NCBI GenBank assembly: GCA_020047875.1
Contig: JAIFNE010000082.1
Span: forward strand, 1 to 10,344
Source of the DNA: Hydrogenophaga sp.
Lineage (GTDB): Bacteria; Pseudomonadota; Gammaproteobacteria; Burkholderiales; Burkholderiaceae_C
Direction of reading: 5' to 3'
DNA length: 10,344 nucleotides
Part shown: one piece after another, positions 1 through 6,699 of the stretch
Layout: each line of letters opens with the position of its first letter
Position numbering within the stretch: position 1 is the first letter of the stretch
Notes under the pieces: model-generated
What the model saw: the letters and a program-made list of their open reading frames with translations, nothing else
Told to the model about the DNA's origin: nothing
Database searches by the model: none
Made by a program: the position numbers and the translations under genes

Positions 1-1253
1 AGTTCGATCAGGCGGGCCTTGAGGCCCTGGTACAGCGCGGTCACGCCGTCGTCGTTGAAGCGCGCGGCCATGGTGCCGTACACCGGCATCTGGTCGGGCG
101 GGGTGCTCCAGGCTTCCTGGTTGCGCTGCACCTGCTTGGCCACGTCACGCAGGGCGTCTGGCGCGCCTTTGCGGTCGAATTTGTTGATGGCCACGAACTC
201 GGCAAAGTCGAGCATGTCGATCTTCTCCAGCTGGCTGGCGGCGCCGAACTCGGGTGTCATCACATACATCGGCACATCGACATACGGCACGATGGCAGCA
301 TCGCCCTGGCCGATGCCCGAGGTCTCGACCACGATCAGGTCGAAGCCGGCCACCTTGCAGGCGGCGATCACGTCGGGCAGGGCCGCGCTGATCTCGCTGC
401 CGAAGTCGCGTGTGGCCAGGCTGCGCATGTAGACACGCTGTCCCTGGCTCCACGGATTGATGGCATTCATGCGGATGCGGTCGCCCAACAAGGCGCCGCC
501 GCTCTTGCGGCGCGAGGGGTCGATGCTGATCACCGCCACGCGCAGGCTGTCGTTCTGGTCCAGGCGCAGGCGGCGAATGAGTTCGTCGGTCAACGAGGAC
601 TTGCCTGCGCCACCGGTGCCGGTGATGCCGAGCACGGGCACCTGCCTGGCCTTGGCCTGGTCGCGCAGCGCGCTCACGATGGCGGCGTCGGCCTTGCCGT
701 TCTCCAGCGCCGTGATCAGTTGCGCGAGTGCGCGCCAGTTCATCTCGCCCTGGCCCTCAATGGCTGCCAGGGACGTGGGCGCAAAGGGGCTGAGGTCGCG
801 GTCGCAGCGCATCACCATCTCACCGATCATGCCGGCCAGACCCATCTTCTGGCCGTCTTCCGGGCTGTAGATGCGCGTCACGCCGTAGTCTTGCAGCTCG
901 CGGATTTCGCTCGGCACGATCACGCCGCCGCCCCCGCCGAACACCTGAATGTGTTCACCGCCGCGGGTCTTGAGCAGGTCCACCATGTACTTGAAGTACT
1001 CCACATGGCCGCCCTGGTAGGAGCTGATCGCGATGCCCTGCGCATCTTCCTGCAGCGCGGCCGTGACCACCTCGTCCACCGAGCGGTTGTGGCCCAGGTG
1101 GATCACCTCGGCACCCATGCCCTGCAGGATGCGCCGCATGATGTTGATGGCGGCGTCGTGGCCGTCGAACAGGCTGGCGGCGGTGACGAAGCGCACCTTG
1201 TTGGCCGGTCGGTAGTTGGCCAGGGCCTGGTAGTCGGCAGAAAGTTGTGTCAT
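1..1253 (-). CDS. icmF: Fused isobutyryl-CoA mutase IcmF, N-terminal 417 residues (3' end outside window)
   Basis: Adenosylcobalamin-dependent mutase that interconverts isobutyryl-CoA and n-butyryl-CoA, fused to its own G-protein chaperone; cytoplasmic. The visible part holds a B12-binding domain (about residues 18-150) with the DGHDAA motif, where His32 is the expected cobalt ligand, an SSYQGGH stretch at 77-83 and a glycine run at 106-110. A MeaB-like G3E GTPase domain follows (about 205-417): P-loop GTGGAGKS at 212-219, VISIDPSRRKSGG at 241-253, VETSGIGQG at 309-317 and NKFD at 357-360. This order (B12 domain, then GTPase) is diagnostic of IcmF rather than MCM/MeaB. The family is about 1,090 residues, so the catalytic TIM-barrel lies beyond base 1. 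The frame is open to the window edge. Start at 1253 gives the usual short N-terminus before the B12 domain; no strong Shine-Dalgarno is visible. It lies 63 bp downstream of the PPK2 gene on the same strand, so co-transcription is likely. Confidence 0.93.
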   Translation of the reverse strand, partial: MTQLSADYQALANYRPANKVRFVTAASLFDGHDAAINIMRRILQGMGAEVIHLGHNRSVDEVVTAALQEDAQGIAISSYQGGHVEYFKYMVDLLKTRGGEHIQVFGGGGGVIVPSEIRELQDYGVTRIYSPEDGQKMGLAGMIGEMVMRCDRDLSPFAPTSLAAIEGQGEMNWRALAQLITALENGKADAAIVSALRDQAKARQVPVLGITGTGGAGKSSLTDELIRRLRLDQNDSLRVAVISIDPSRRKSGGALLGDRIRMNAINPWSQGQRVYMRSLATRDFGSEISAALPDVIAACKVAGFDLIVVETSGIGQGDAAIVPYVDVPMYVMTPEFGAASQLEKIDMLDFAEFVAINKFDRKGAPDALRDVAKQVQRNQEAWSTPPDQMPVYGTMAARFNDDGVTALYQGLKARLIE

Positions 1254-1316
1254 GGCAGGGGGCGTGGGTTGAAGCGGAAGAACAGGCGCGGGATGTGGCA
1301 GGGCGGAGGCGTGAAT

Positions 1317-2186
1317 TCACTCGACCCGCAAGCCCGCATGGGCCGGGTCTTGCGCCGGGAAGCGCAGGTCCAGCGCCTTGAGGCTGTCGCGCACCAGCGT
1401 GCCGATCATGAGGTTGCGGTGGGTCTTGGAGTCGGCTGGAACCACCGTCCAGGGGGCCCAGTCGGTGTGGGTGGCCTGCAGCGCGTTGTCGTAGGCCTGC
1501 CGGTAGGCGTCCCACTGCTTGCGCACGGCGATGTCGTCCAGGCTGAACTTCCAGTGTTTGGCCGGGTCGTCGATCCGGTCTTGCAGGCGCTGGCGTTGCT
1601 CTTCCTTGCTGATGTGCAGCAGGCACTTGAGGATGACGGTGCCCGACTGCGCCAGCATGCGCTCGAAGGCGTTGATCTGCTCATAGCGCTGGCGCGTCTG
1701 TTCGGGCGTGATCTGGCCGTTGACCACCGGCACCAGGACGTCTTCGTAGTGACTGCGGTTGAACACCATGATCTCGCCCGCCCCCGGCACCCGATGGTGA
1801 ATGCGCCAGAGAAAATCGTGCGCGCGCTCCACCGCAGTGGGCGCTTTCCAGCCCACGGTGTGCACACCCAGCGGGCTGGTGCGGGCAAACACGCCACGCA
1901 CCGCGCCGTCTTTGCCGGCGGTGTCCGTGCCCTGCAGCACCAGCAGCATCTTGTAGCGGCCGTCGGCAAAGAAGAGGTTCTGCAGCACGTCGATTTCTTG
2001 CGCGAGCTGATCCACCGTGGTCTTGTCGCCGTTCTTCATGCCGTTCGAGAACGGCTTGGCGGCCGGGTCCCAGTCGTTCAGGGAGGCTTTTCTTTCGCGC
2101 CACTGCCACTCGCTCCAGGTGCTGCCCTTGGCTGCATGCAGGGCGGCGCGGGGGAACGGCAGATCGGTGGCGGCTTGGCGATTCAT
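1317..2186 (-). CDS. PPK2-family polyphosphate kinase / polyphosphate:nucleotide phosphotransferase
   Basis: Predicted cytoplasmic enzyme of 289 residues that moves phosphate between inorganic polyphosphate and nucleotides. Walker A is GTDTAGKDG at 86-94 (Lys92). Next come WKAPT at 113-117 and HDFLWRIHHRVP at 123-134, then the Walker B/lid-side motif FNRSHYEDVLV at 142-152. These in this order are the PPK2 signature. The C-terminal part has DDPAKHWKFS and TDWAPWTVVPADSKTHRN, typical of the single-domain 'PPK2-related' subgroup; length fits a one-domain PPK2. Whether AMP, ADP or GDP is the preferred acceptor cannot be read from the sequence. Start ATG at 2186 has only a weak purine-rich stretch upstream; the first conserved block (WSEWQWRERKASLNDWDP, 24-41) supports a start near here. 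A palindromic operator-like site lies 53-68 bp upstream of the start. The downstream neighbour in the same direction is icmF. Confidence 0.9.
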   Translation of the reverse strand: MNRQAATDLPFPRAALHAAKGSTWSEWQWRERKASLNDWDPAAKPFSNGMKNGDKTTVDQLAQEIDVLQNLFFADGRYKMLLVLQGTDTAGKDGAVRGVFARTSPLGVHTVGWKAPTAVERAHDFLWRIHHRVPGAGEIMVFNRSHYEDVLVPVVNGQITPEQTRQRYEQINAFERMLAQSGTVILKCLLHISKEEQRQRLQDRIDDPAKHWKFSLDDIAVRKQWDAYRQAYDNALQATHTDWAPWTVVPADSKTHRNLMIGTLVRDSLKALDLRFPAQDPAHAGLRVE

Positions 2187-2235
2187 GCTTGTCTCGTGGC
2201 GGGTCGCTGAGGCGCCGCTCTGGGTTGGTGTTGAA

Positions 2236-2258
2236 TTGACGTTTACGTAAACGTAAAC
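2236..2258. promoter_or_regulatory. Operator-like palindrome in the PPK2 / persulfide dioxygenase divergent region
   Basis: ACGTTTACGTAAACGT at 2239-2254 is a perfect 16-bp palindrome in otherwise GC-rich DNA. Symmetry continues outward at 2236-2237/2256-2257 after one mismatched pair. A second overlapping dyad pairs GTTTACG (2241-2247) with CGTAAAC (2252-2258), and GTAAAC is tandemly repeated at 2247-2258. On the plus strand TTGACG (2236-2241) would serve as a -35 box partly overlapped by the dyad. From memory the site resembles operators of MerR-family LiuR-type regulators of branched-chain amino acid and acyl-CoA catabolism; this is a recollection, not a checked match. It could control the PPK2-icmF unit, the plus-strand gene, or both. 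Confidence 0.6.
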
Positions 2259-2396
2259 GCCAACTTAAATGTTAACCCGGTTCGGCCTGCCATGGGGCAG
2301 GCTTGGGTCTGGGCCGGTGGCGATGCCGTTGCCGGCGCCATGACAGTGGTGCATTGCAAAATACGACACCACCGCGCCAACGACACCGCGAGCACC

Positions 2397-3512
2397 ATGA
2401 AACCGATTCAACTCTTTGACCCCGCCTCCAGCACCTACACCTACCTGCTGTTCGACCAGGCCAGCCGCGAGGCGCTGATCATCGACCCGGTGGACGAGCA
2501 GATCGAGCGCGATCTGGCGGTATTGCACGAGTACGGCCTGAGGCTGGTGTGGGCGGTGGAAACCCACGCCCACGCCGACCACATCACCAGCGCCGGTCAG
2601 CTGGCCGAGCTGGCTGGCGCCCGAACCGCGGCACCGCTGGGCTGCGGCATCGGCACGGCGGGCGTGCAGTTGCAGCACGGCGACACGCTTCGCTTTGGTG
2701 CCGAGACGCTGCAGGCCCTGCACACGCCAGGCCACACCGCGGGCAGCATGAGCTTTGTCTGGCGCGACCACGTGTTCACCGGCGACACCCTGCTGATCCA
2801 AGGCTGCGGCCGCACCGATTTCCAGTCGGGCAGCGCCAGCGCGCTGTACCACAGCATCACCCGCGTGCTGTTTGCCCTGCCGGAGCAGACCACGGTCTGG
2901 CCCGGCCACGACTACCAGGGCCGCAGCCATTCCAGCATTGGGCAGGAGAAGGCCGGCAATGCGCGCATTGCGGGCAAGAGCGAGGCGGAATTTCTGGCCA
3001 CCATGGCCGCGCTGGACCTGCCCCGCCCGCGCCGCATCGACGAGGCGGTGCCGGCCAACCTGAGTTCCGGCCTGCGCCACGATGCCGACGGCGCCTTGCT
3101 GATGCAGCCGCGCCCGACGCAGGCGGGCTACGCCGGGGATGTGTCACCGCCACTGGCCTGGCGCTGGGTGCAGGCGGGTGAGGCGGTGCTGGTGGATGTG
3201 CGCACCGATGCCGAGCGCGAGTGGGTTGGCTTTGTGCCGGGCGGGGTGCCGGTGGCCTGGAAGCAATGGCCGGGCATGGCGCTCAATCCGCAGTTCGACC
3301 AGGCGATTCAGCAGGCCGCGGCGGGTGGCAAAAAACTGGTGCTGCTGTGCCGCAGCGGCGTGCGCTCGATCGCCGCTGCCCAGCGCGCCACGCAGCTGGG
3401 TCTGGAGGCCTTCAACATTCTCGAAGGCTTCGAGGGCGACCCGAACGCACAGGCCCAGCGCGGGCAACTCGGCGGCTGGCGCCACCACGGCCTGCCCTGG
3501 CGGCAGCACTGA
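2397..3512 (+). CDS. Persulfide dioxygenase-rhodanese fusion protein (ETHE1-like MBL fold + rhodanese)
   Basis: A 371-residue cytoplasmic protein predicted to oxidise glutathione persulfide to sulfite (N-terminal non-heme iron dioxygenase) and to transfer sulfane sulfur (C-terminal rhodanese). The metallo-beta-lactamase domain, about 1-240, has THAHADH at 56-62, TPGHTAG at 110-116, FTGDTLLIQGCGRTDF at 127-142 and PGHDYQG at 169-175. By analogy to human ETHE1, His57, His113 and Asp130 are the iron ligands, and GCGRTDF is typical of the ETHE1 branch. The rhodanese domain, about 250-371, has DVRTDAERE at 267-275 and active-site loop LCRSGVRS with Cys318. The layout matches the PRF fusions known from Burkholderia. 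Start at 2397 is chosen because the family begins just before FDPASSTYTYL. An in-frame upstream ATG at 2340 would add 19 unconserved residues. No clear Shine-Dalgarno precedes the start. Divergent from PPK2, convergent with the response regulator. Confidence 0.9.
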   Translation: MKPIQLFDPASSTYTYLLFDQASREALIIDPVDEQIERDLAVLHEYGLRLVWAVETHAHADHITSAGQLAELAGARTAAPLGCGIGTAGVQLQHGDTLRFGAETLQALHTPGHTAGSMSFVWRDHVFTGDTLLIQGCGRTDFQSGSASALYHSITRVLFALPEQTTVWPGHDYQGRSHSSIGQEKAGNARIAGKSEAEFLATMAALDLPRPRRIDEAVPANLSSGLRHDADGALLMQPRPTQAGYAGDVSPPLAWRWVQAGEAVLVDVRTDAEREWVGFVPGGVPVAWKQWPGMALNPQFDQAIQQAAAGGKKLVLLCRSGVRSIAAAQRATQLGLEAFNILEGFEGDPNAQAQRGQLGGWRHHGLPWRQH

Positions 3513-3579
3513 GCGGCTGAGCGAAATCGGTCATGGCCGCCTTGACGCTCCAGCACACTGCCCGCCGCGCCAGCCCCGA

Positions 3580-4566
3580 TCAATCGTCCTGAATGATGCG
3601 GCCACCCTGGGAGGCCAGGAAGTGCCGGTAGGGGTAGATCGGGGCGGGCAGGTCGTCGTCACCCAGGGTGAACAGCGCCGCGGTCAACGTGGTGTCGTCG
3701 CCCATGGAAAGGGTCGGCGCGGTCCGGATCGGTCCGCGCAGGCCCAGTTGCTGGTGCAGCTCGATCGCGGGCAGCCGCTGGCCAGATTCCACCGCGCGAA
3801 CCATCTCCGAACCCAGGCCGGCCGCGCCGGCCAACTCAGCGAGGTCGCCCAGGCTGGACATTGGCTCCAGCTGCAGCCAATGGCAGCCCCCGGCGGCATC
3901 CATGCCCAGCAGCCCGAATGGCTGGTCCAGCACCACGTACTCCACCCAGTGCCTCTCGGTGTAAGCCTGCAGCGCCTGGGCGATGGCGGGAATCTGCAGG
4001 ATCGACTGCTGGGCCGGGCGCAGCGTGACGCGCCAAAGGGTGTTGACGCGCGGATGCGCGGCCTGCCCGAGTTTGCGCAGCGCGCCCATGAGCACGCGGG
4101 TGATGTCGCGCGCCTGCTTGGGCACAAACTGGTCGATTAGGCCGCGGTTGAAAGCTTGCACCGCCACCTGCTCGTCGGCCTGGCCGGTGAGCAGCACGCG
4201 CGAGCCCGGCCAGTCGATCAGCGTTTCCAGCACATCCAGACCGTTGGTGCCGGGCATGGCGTAGTCGATCACGCAGGTCTTGCCCAGTTGGTGGCGCTGC
4301 GGCTGGTTGGCCCAGTAACGCAGCACCTGGGGCAGCAGCGGCTGGCCCTGGCGCCAGCGGTCGATCATGTGCAGCTGGGTGGCCGCGTCGGCCTCCCAGC
4401 GCGCCGGTTCGCCCACCATGCGTCGCGCGAACGCAGCGGGCCGCGAGAACAGCTCCACCTGCCAGTGGGCTGGCATCACCATGCCCAGCATCTCCAGGTA
4501 CTCGGTGTCGTCGTCCAGAAACAGCACACTGCCGGGTCGGTGGAAAAGAGAGAGGGAGAGGGACAT
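3580..4566 (-). CDS. Response regulator with enlarged receiver and unrecognised output domain
   Basis: 328 residues. The first ~165 form a CheY-like receiver: VLFLDDD at 14-20 (acidic pair), CVIDYAMPGTNGLDVLE at 98-114 with Asp101 as the likely phosphoacceptor, LLTGQAD at 125-131 (Thr127) and FVPKQ at 147-151 (Lys150). All catalytic positions are intact. The spacing from the acidic pair to the phospho-Asp is about 82 residues, versus about 44 in CheY, because a ~38-residue stretch (about 52-90, rich in Trp, Gln and Arg) is inserted. Residues ~170-328 show no HTH, GGDEF, EAL, HD-GYP or kinase motif; the output is unidentified. It lies 36 bp downstream of the sensor kinase gene in the same direction and is its probable partner. 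By layout it recalls LqsR-type regulators paired with LqsS; this is an inference. The first residues (MSLSLSLF) are coded by a simple GA-rich tract and the start is not backed by a good Shine-Dalgarno, so the true start may be slightly different. Confidence 0.85.
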   Translation of the reverse strand: MSLSLSLFHRPGSVLFLDDDTEYLEMLGMVMPAHWQVELFSRPAAFARRMVGEPARWEADAATQLHMIDRWRQGQPLLPQVLRYWANQPQRHQLGKTCVIDYAMPGTNGLDVLETLIDWPGSRVLLTGQADEQVAVQAFNRGLIDQFVPKQARDITRVLMGALRKLGQAAHPRVNTLWRVTLRPAQQSILQIPAIAQALQAYTERHWVEYVVLDQPFGLLGMDAAGGCHWLQLEPMSSLGDLAELAGAAGLGSEMVRAVESGQRLPAIELHQQLGLRGPIRTAPTLSMGDDTTLTAALFTLGDDDLPAPIYPYRHFLASQGGRIIQDD

Positions 4567-4602
4567 GTCGTCTGGTGGAATTTGGAGAGCACACCCGGTG
4601 CT

Positions 4603-5910
4603 TCAGTGGGTGGGGGTGTGCAGCGGCAAGTCGATCAGGAATACGGCGCCAACCTCGGGCTCAGCGTACACCGTGATGCTGCCGCGTGCAGCCTCCACCA
4701 CGCGCCTGCAGAAGGACAGGCCCAGGCCATGTCCGACGCCTGGCGGGCTGGAAAAAAAGGGCTCGAAGATGCGCCGCTGGCGCGCGTGCGGAATGCCCAC
4801 ACCATCGTCCGAGACGGCGATGCGGCCTCTGCCGCGGTGCAGGCCCACGTCGATCCGCAGATCACCCGGCCTGGGTGCGTGGCGCGCCGAGGCCAGTGCG
4901 TGCAGGGCGTTCTTGATCAGGTTGGAGAGCGTCTGTGCAAAGAGCGTGCGCGAGCCAATAAAGCAGAAGTCGTGCTGCACCTGCAGCCGCACGCAATCGC
5001 GCTCGCTGCTGGACCGGTAAGGGTAGTTTTGAACAACCTCGTTGACCAGTTCTGCCGCCTGCAACGCGCTTTTCTCGCGCGGCAGGCGCATCAGCTGGGC
5101 GTTGCCTATCTGTGTGTCGATCTGCTGGTGCATGCCGCGCACCAGGTTTTGCAGCCGGCTGGCGAGATCTTCAATCGTGTGGCGCCTGCTCTCCGACACG
5201 TCGTTGTGTGCCAGCGTGCGCAGCACATCGCCCATCAGGTTCATGGTGGCCAGCGGTGTGCGCAGTTCGTGCGCCATCACCGCCATCGTGCTCAGGGTGT
5301 TGGTCAGTCGGGTGCGGCGCAGGTTGGCGGAGGAGGCGCCCAGCAGCAGCGCACAAACCCAGGCAAACCCAAGCACCACCAAGTGGTCCAGACTCAGCGA
5401 CGGATCGTGCCCAGCCAGCGGCTGCGGGTGCGCCAGCAGCAAGCTCAGCGCCATGCCGCTGGCCATGCCCAGCGTGGCGATGCGCCAGTCGGTGAGGTGG
5501 TAATAGATGACGATCATGCAAGCCACGCTGGCGAGCCAGACCGCGCTGCCATGGTTCATCCAGTACATCCAGAAAAAAAACAGCGGCAGTTGCAGCCAGC
5601 AGATCAGACCGAAGGCCCAGAGGGTGACGCGGGCGCTCAGGTCACGGTTCACCGCCGGCAGCAGCAGAGCAATGCCCAAGGCGCCCAGCAGCATGCGCAG
5701 CGGCACGCTCTCAAAGGGCTGCGCAATCAGCGTGCCCCAGACGTAGGCAAAGGTGGCGTGACCAATGATGGTGGACACACCCAGCCACTGCAGCCGCTCG
5801 CGCGATGGGTGCAAAATCGGCTCCAGCGGTACGCTGATCACCTCGTCCCGCAACCATCTCGACAAGCGCATTTTTGCGCCGTAGAACCACAACCGGTCCA
5901 AAGACACCAT
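4603..5910 (-). CDS. Six-TM sensor histidine kinase of the CqsS/LqsS/PhcS quorum-sensing type
   Basis: 435-residue inner-membrane kinase. Six hydrophobic segments lie at about 43-62, 70-87, 95-117, 122-139, 143-160 and 174-192, with no periplasmic sensor domain. The HisKA region follows, H-box MAHELRTPLA at 212-221 with His214. The HATPase_c domain has N-box SNLIKNA at 329-335, G1 box DDGVGI at 368-373, FEPFF at 382-386 and G2 box GHGLGLSFC at 393-401. The W-x-G...YxxW...QPxE pattern in TM1-TM2 (W42 to E67) and the block VVQNYPY...FIGS...LFAQTLSNLIKNA (292-335) resemble Vibrio CqsS as I remember it (KTFPYK...FFGS...LTYALFNLLKNA). Known relatives sense alpha-hydroxyketones or hydroxy fatty acid methyl esters. 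Unlike CqsS there is no attached receiver; a separate regulator gene follows 36 bp downstream. Start at 5910 is fixed by a strong GGAAGGAG three bases upstream. The actual ligand is unknown. Confidence 0.9.
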   Translation of the reverse strand: MVSLDRLWFYGAKMRLSRWLRDEVISVPLEPILHPSRERLQWLGVSTIIGHATFAYVWGTLIAQPFESVPLRMLLGALGIALLLPAVNRDLSARVTLWAFGLICWLQLPLFFFWMYWMNHGSAVWLASVACMIVIYYHLTDWRIATLGMASGMALSLLLAHPQPLAGHDPSLSLDHLVVLGFAWVCALLLGASSANLRRTRLTNTLSTMAVMAHELRTPLATMNLMGDVLRTLAHNDVSESRRHTIEDLASRLQNLVRGMHQQIDTQIGNAQLMRLPREKSALQAAELVNEVVQNYPYRSSSERDCVRLQVQHDFCFIGSRTLFAQTLSNLIKNALHALASARHAPRPGDLRIDVGLHRGRGRIAVSDDGVGIPHARQRRIFEPFFSSPPGVGHGLGLSFCRRVVEAARGSITVYAEPEVGAVFLIDLPLHTPTH

Positions 5911-5913
5911 GGA

Positions 5914-5921
5914 CTCCTTCC
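5914..5921 (-). promoter_or_regulatory. Strong Shine-Dalgarno of the sensor kinase gene
   Basis: GGAAGGAG (minus strand) ends three bases before the ATG at 5910. It decides this start over the in-frame ATG 13 codons later and implies efficient translation, whereas most minus-strand starts in the window lack a clear site. Confidence 0.75.
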
Positions 5922-5938
5922 AATGACGATCTCTTCCT

Positions 5939-5951
5939 CGCTCGACGAGCG
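5939..5951. promoter_or_regulatory. Small dyad in the kinase / luxR divergent intergenic region
   Basis: CGCTCG-A-CGAGCG is a 6-bp inverted repeat around one base in the 83-bp gap between the two divergent starts. Its position between both genes fits an operator for a dimeric regulator such as the neighbouring LuxR protein. It is shorter than a classical ~20-bp lux box and does not match that consensus. A TATTGT -10-like box for luxR follows at 5968-5973. GC-rich DNA yields such dyads by chance fairly often. Confidence 0.3.
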
Positions 5952-5993
5952 TCTGCAGCGGGTCGGCTATTGTGACCGTGCACCGGCCCAGGG

Positions 5994-6665
5994 ATGATGA
6001 ACCTGCCTGTCAACTTTGACAGCCTGCGCGTCGATGCTGTCCTGGCCGACTGGATGGCCGCGCTGCGCGAGCAGAGCGTGGAATCGGTGGTGGTGCTCGG
6101 CCCCAATCCCTTGGGTGGTCGCGATGATCGGGAGGTGTTGGCGGTGCACCCGCCGCGGTTGCTGGCTGCCGCGCAGGCACTCGCCCAGAGCCAAGACTTC
6201 GGCGCCAGCTGGCGCGACAGCGACGCACCGCTGGTGGCCTGGCAAGACATGGCCCAGGCGGCCTGGGGGCAGGCTGACGAATGGCGTCGGCTGTGGCTGA
6301 CCCACGGGCACCAGACGCTCGTGAGGGTGGCTTTCAGCCTGCCCGCCGGGCGTGCCTTCGAGTGCTTCATGTTCAGCTCGCGCACCTTCACCGACCGCGC
6401 CGAGGCCACCGCGCTGGCCTGGTCGGCCTGCAACATCTGGCCGCTGCTGCGCCGGGCGATCGCCGAGCAGCGGGTGTGCCTGAGCCCGCGCGAACAGCAA
6501 AGCCTGAATTTCGCGTTTGAGGGCCTGACCGCCCGCGAGAGCGCAGCGCACATGGACTGTTCCGAGCGCACGGTGAATTACCACCTCGCCAATGCCATGG
6601 CCAAGCTGCAGACCGACAACAAGCTCGCCGCCGTGCAGCGTGCCTGCTGGGTGGGTCTGATCTGA
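5994..6665 (+). CDS. LuxR-family transcriptional regulator with quorum-sensing-type HTH
   Basis: 223-residue putative DNA-binding regulator. The C-terminal HTH spans about 162-223: LSPREQQSL at 163-171, EGLTARESA at 176-184, SERTVNYHLANAMAKL at 190-205 and the closing RACWVGLI at 216-223. This last pattern is typical of proteobacterial LuxR/TraR-type HTH domains rather than NarL-type response regulators. Residues 1-155 lack a receiver and look like a divergent ligand-binding domain: Trp-rich at 73-101, then beta-rich RVAFSLPAGRAFECFMFSSR (111-130) before a helix leading to the HTH. The W-x3-Y-x8-DP acyl-homoserine lactone-pocket signature is not obvious, so AHL binding is doubtful. Two adjacent ATGs (5994, 5997) are both possible starts; AGGG lies only a few bases before 5997. 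No luxI-like gene is present. Divergent from the CqsS-like kinase with an 83-bp shared region, which suggests joint function or regulation. Confidence 0.85.
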   Translation: MMNLPVNFDSLRVDAVLADWMAALREQSVESVVVLGPNPLGGRDDREVLAVHPPRLLAAAQALAQSQDFGASWRDSDAPLVAWQDMAQAAWGQADEWRRLWLTHGHQTLVRVAFSLPAGRAFECFMFSSRTFTDRAEATALAWSACNIWPLLRRAIAEQRVCLSPREQQSLNFAFEGLTARESAAHMDCSERTVNYHLANAMAKLQTDNKLAAVQRACWVGLI

Positions 6666-6693
6666 TTGCCTGCATGCGGCGCGTGGTGATAAT
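6666..6693 (+). promoter_or_regulatory. Candidate coaX promoter producing a leaderless transcript
   Basis: TTGCCT (6666-6671) and GATAAT (6688-6693) are separated by 16 bases and match sigma-70 boxes at 4/6 and 5/6. The expected start of transcription, about seven bases after the -10 box, falls on or next to the A of the coaX ATG at 6700. No Shine-Dalgarno precedes that ATG, which agrees with leaderless initiation. The -35 box begins at the last base of the upstream gene's stop codon region (stop 6663-6665). Confidence 0.45.
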
Positions 6694-6699
6694 GCTGCC

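Noticed and set aside
720..2210. 496-codon open frame on the plus strand
   Set aside because: It lies antisense to icmF and PPK2, both of which show full family motifs. The His/Ala/Gly/Arg-rich composition is the usual mirror of a GC-rich gene.
3513..3579. Terminator between the convergent dioxygenase and response-regulator genes
   Set aside because: Only a 5-bp GCGGC/GCCGC pairing with a long loop and no T-tract; not enough to call.
3139..4140. 333-codon plus-strand frame bridging the dioxygenase gene and the response regulator
   Set aside because: Out of frame with the rhodanese domain and antisense to the regulator; Arg/Cys/Pro-rich noise.
4156..5997. 613-codon open frame on the plus strand
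   Set aside because: Antisense to the sensor kinase and response regulator; no domain-like content, Gln/His/Arg-rich shadow composition.
3580..6665. Search for a quorum-sensing synthase (CqsA/LqsA, PhcB or LuxI-like) near the sensor
   Set aside because: Every neighbouring gene is assigned to another family; no synthase motifs were found in the window.
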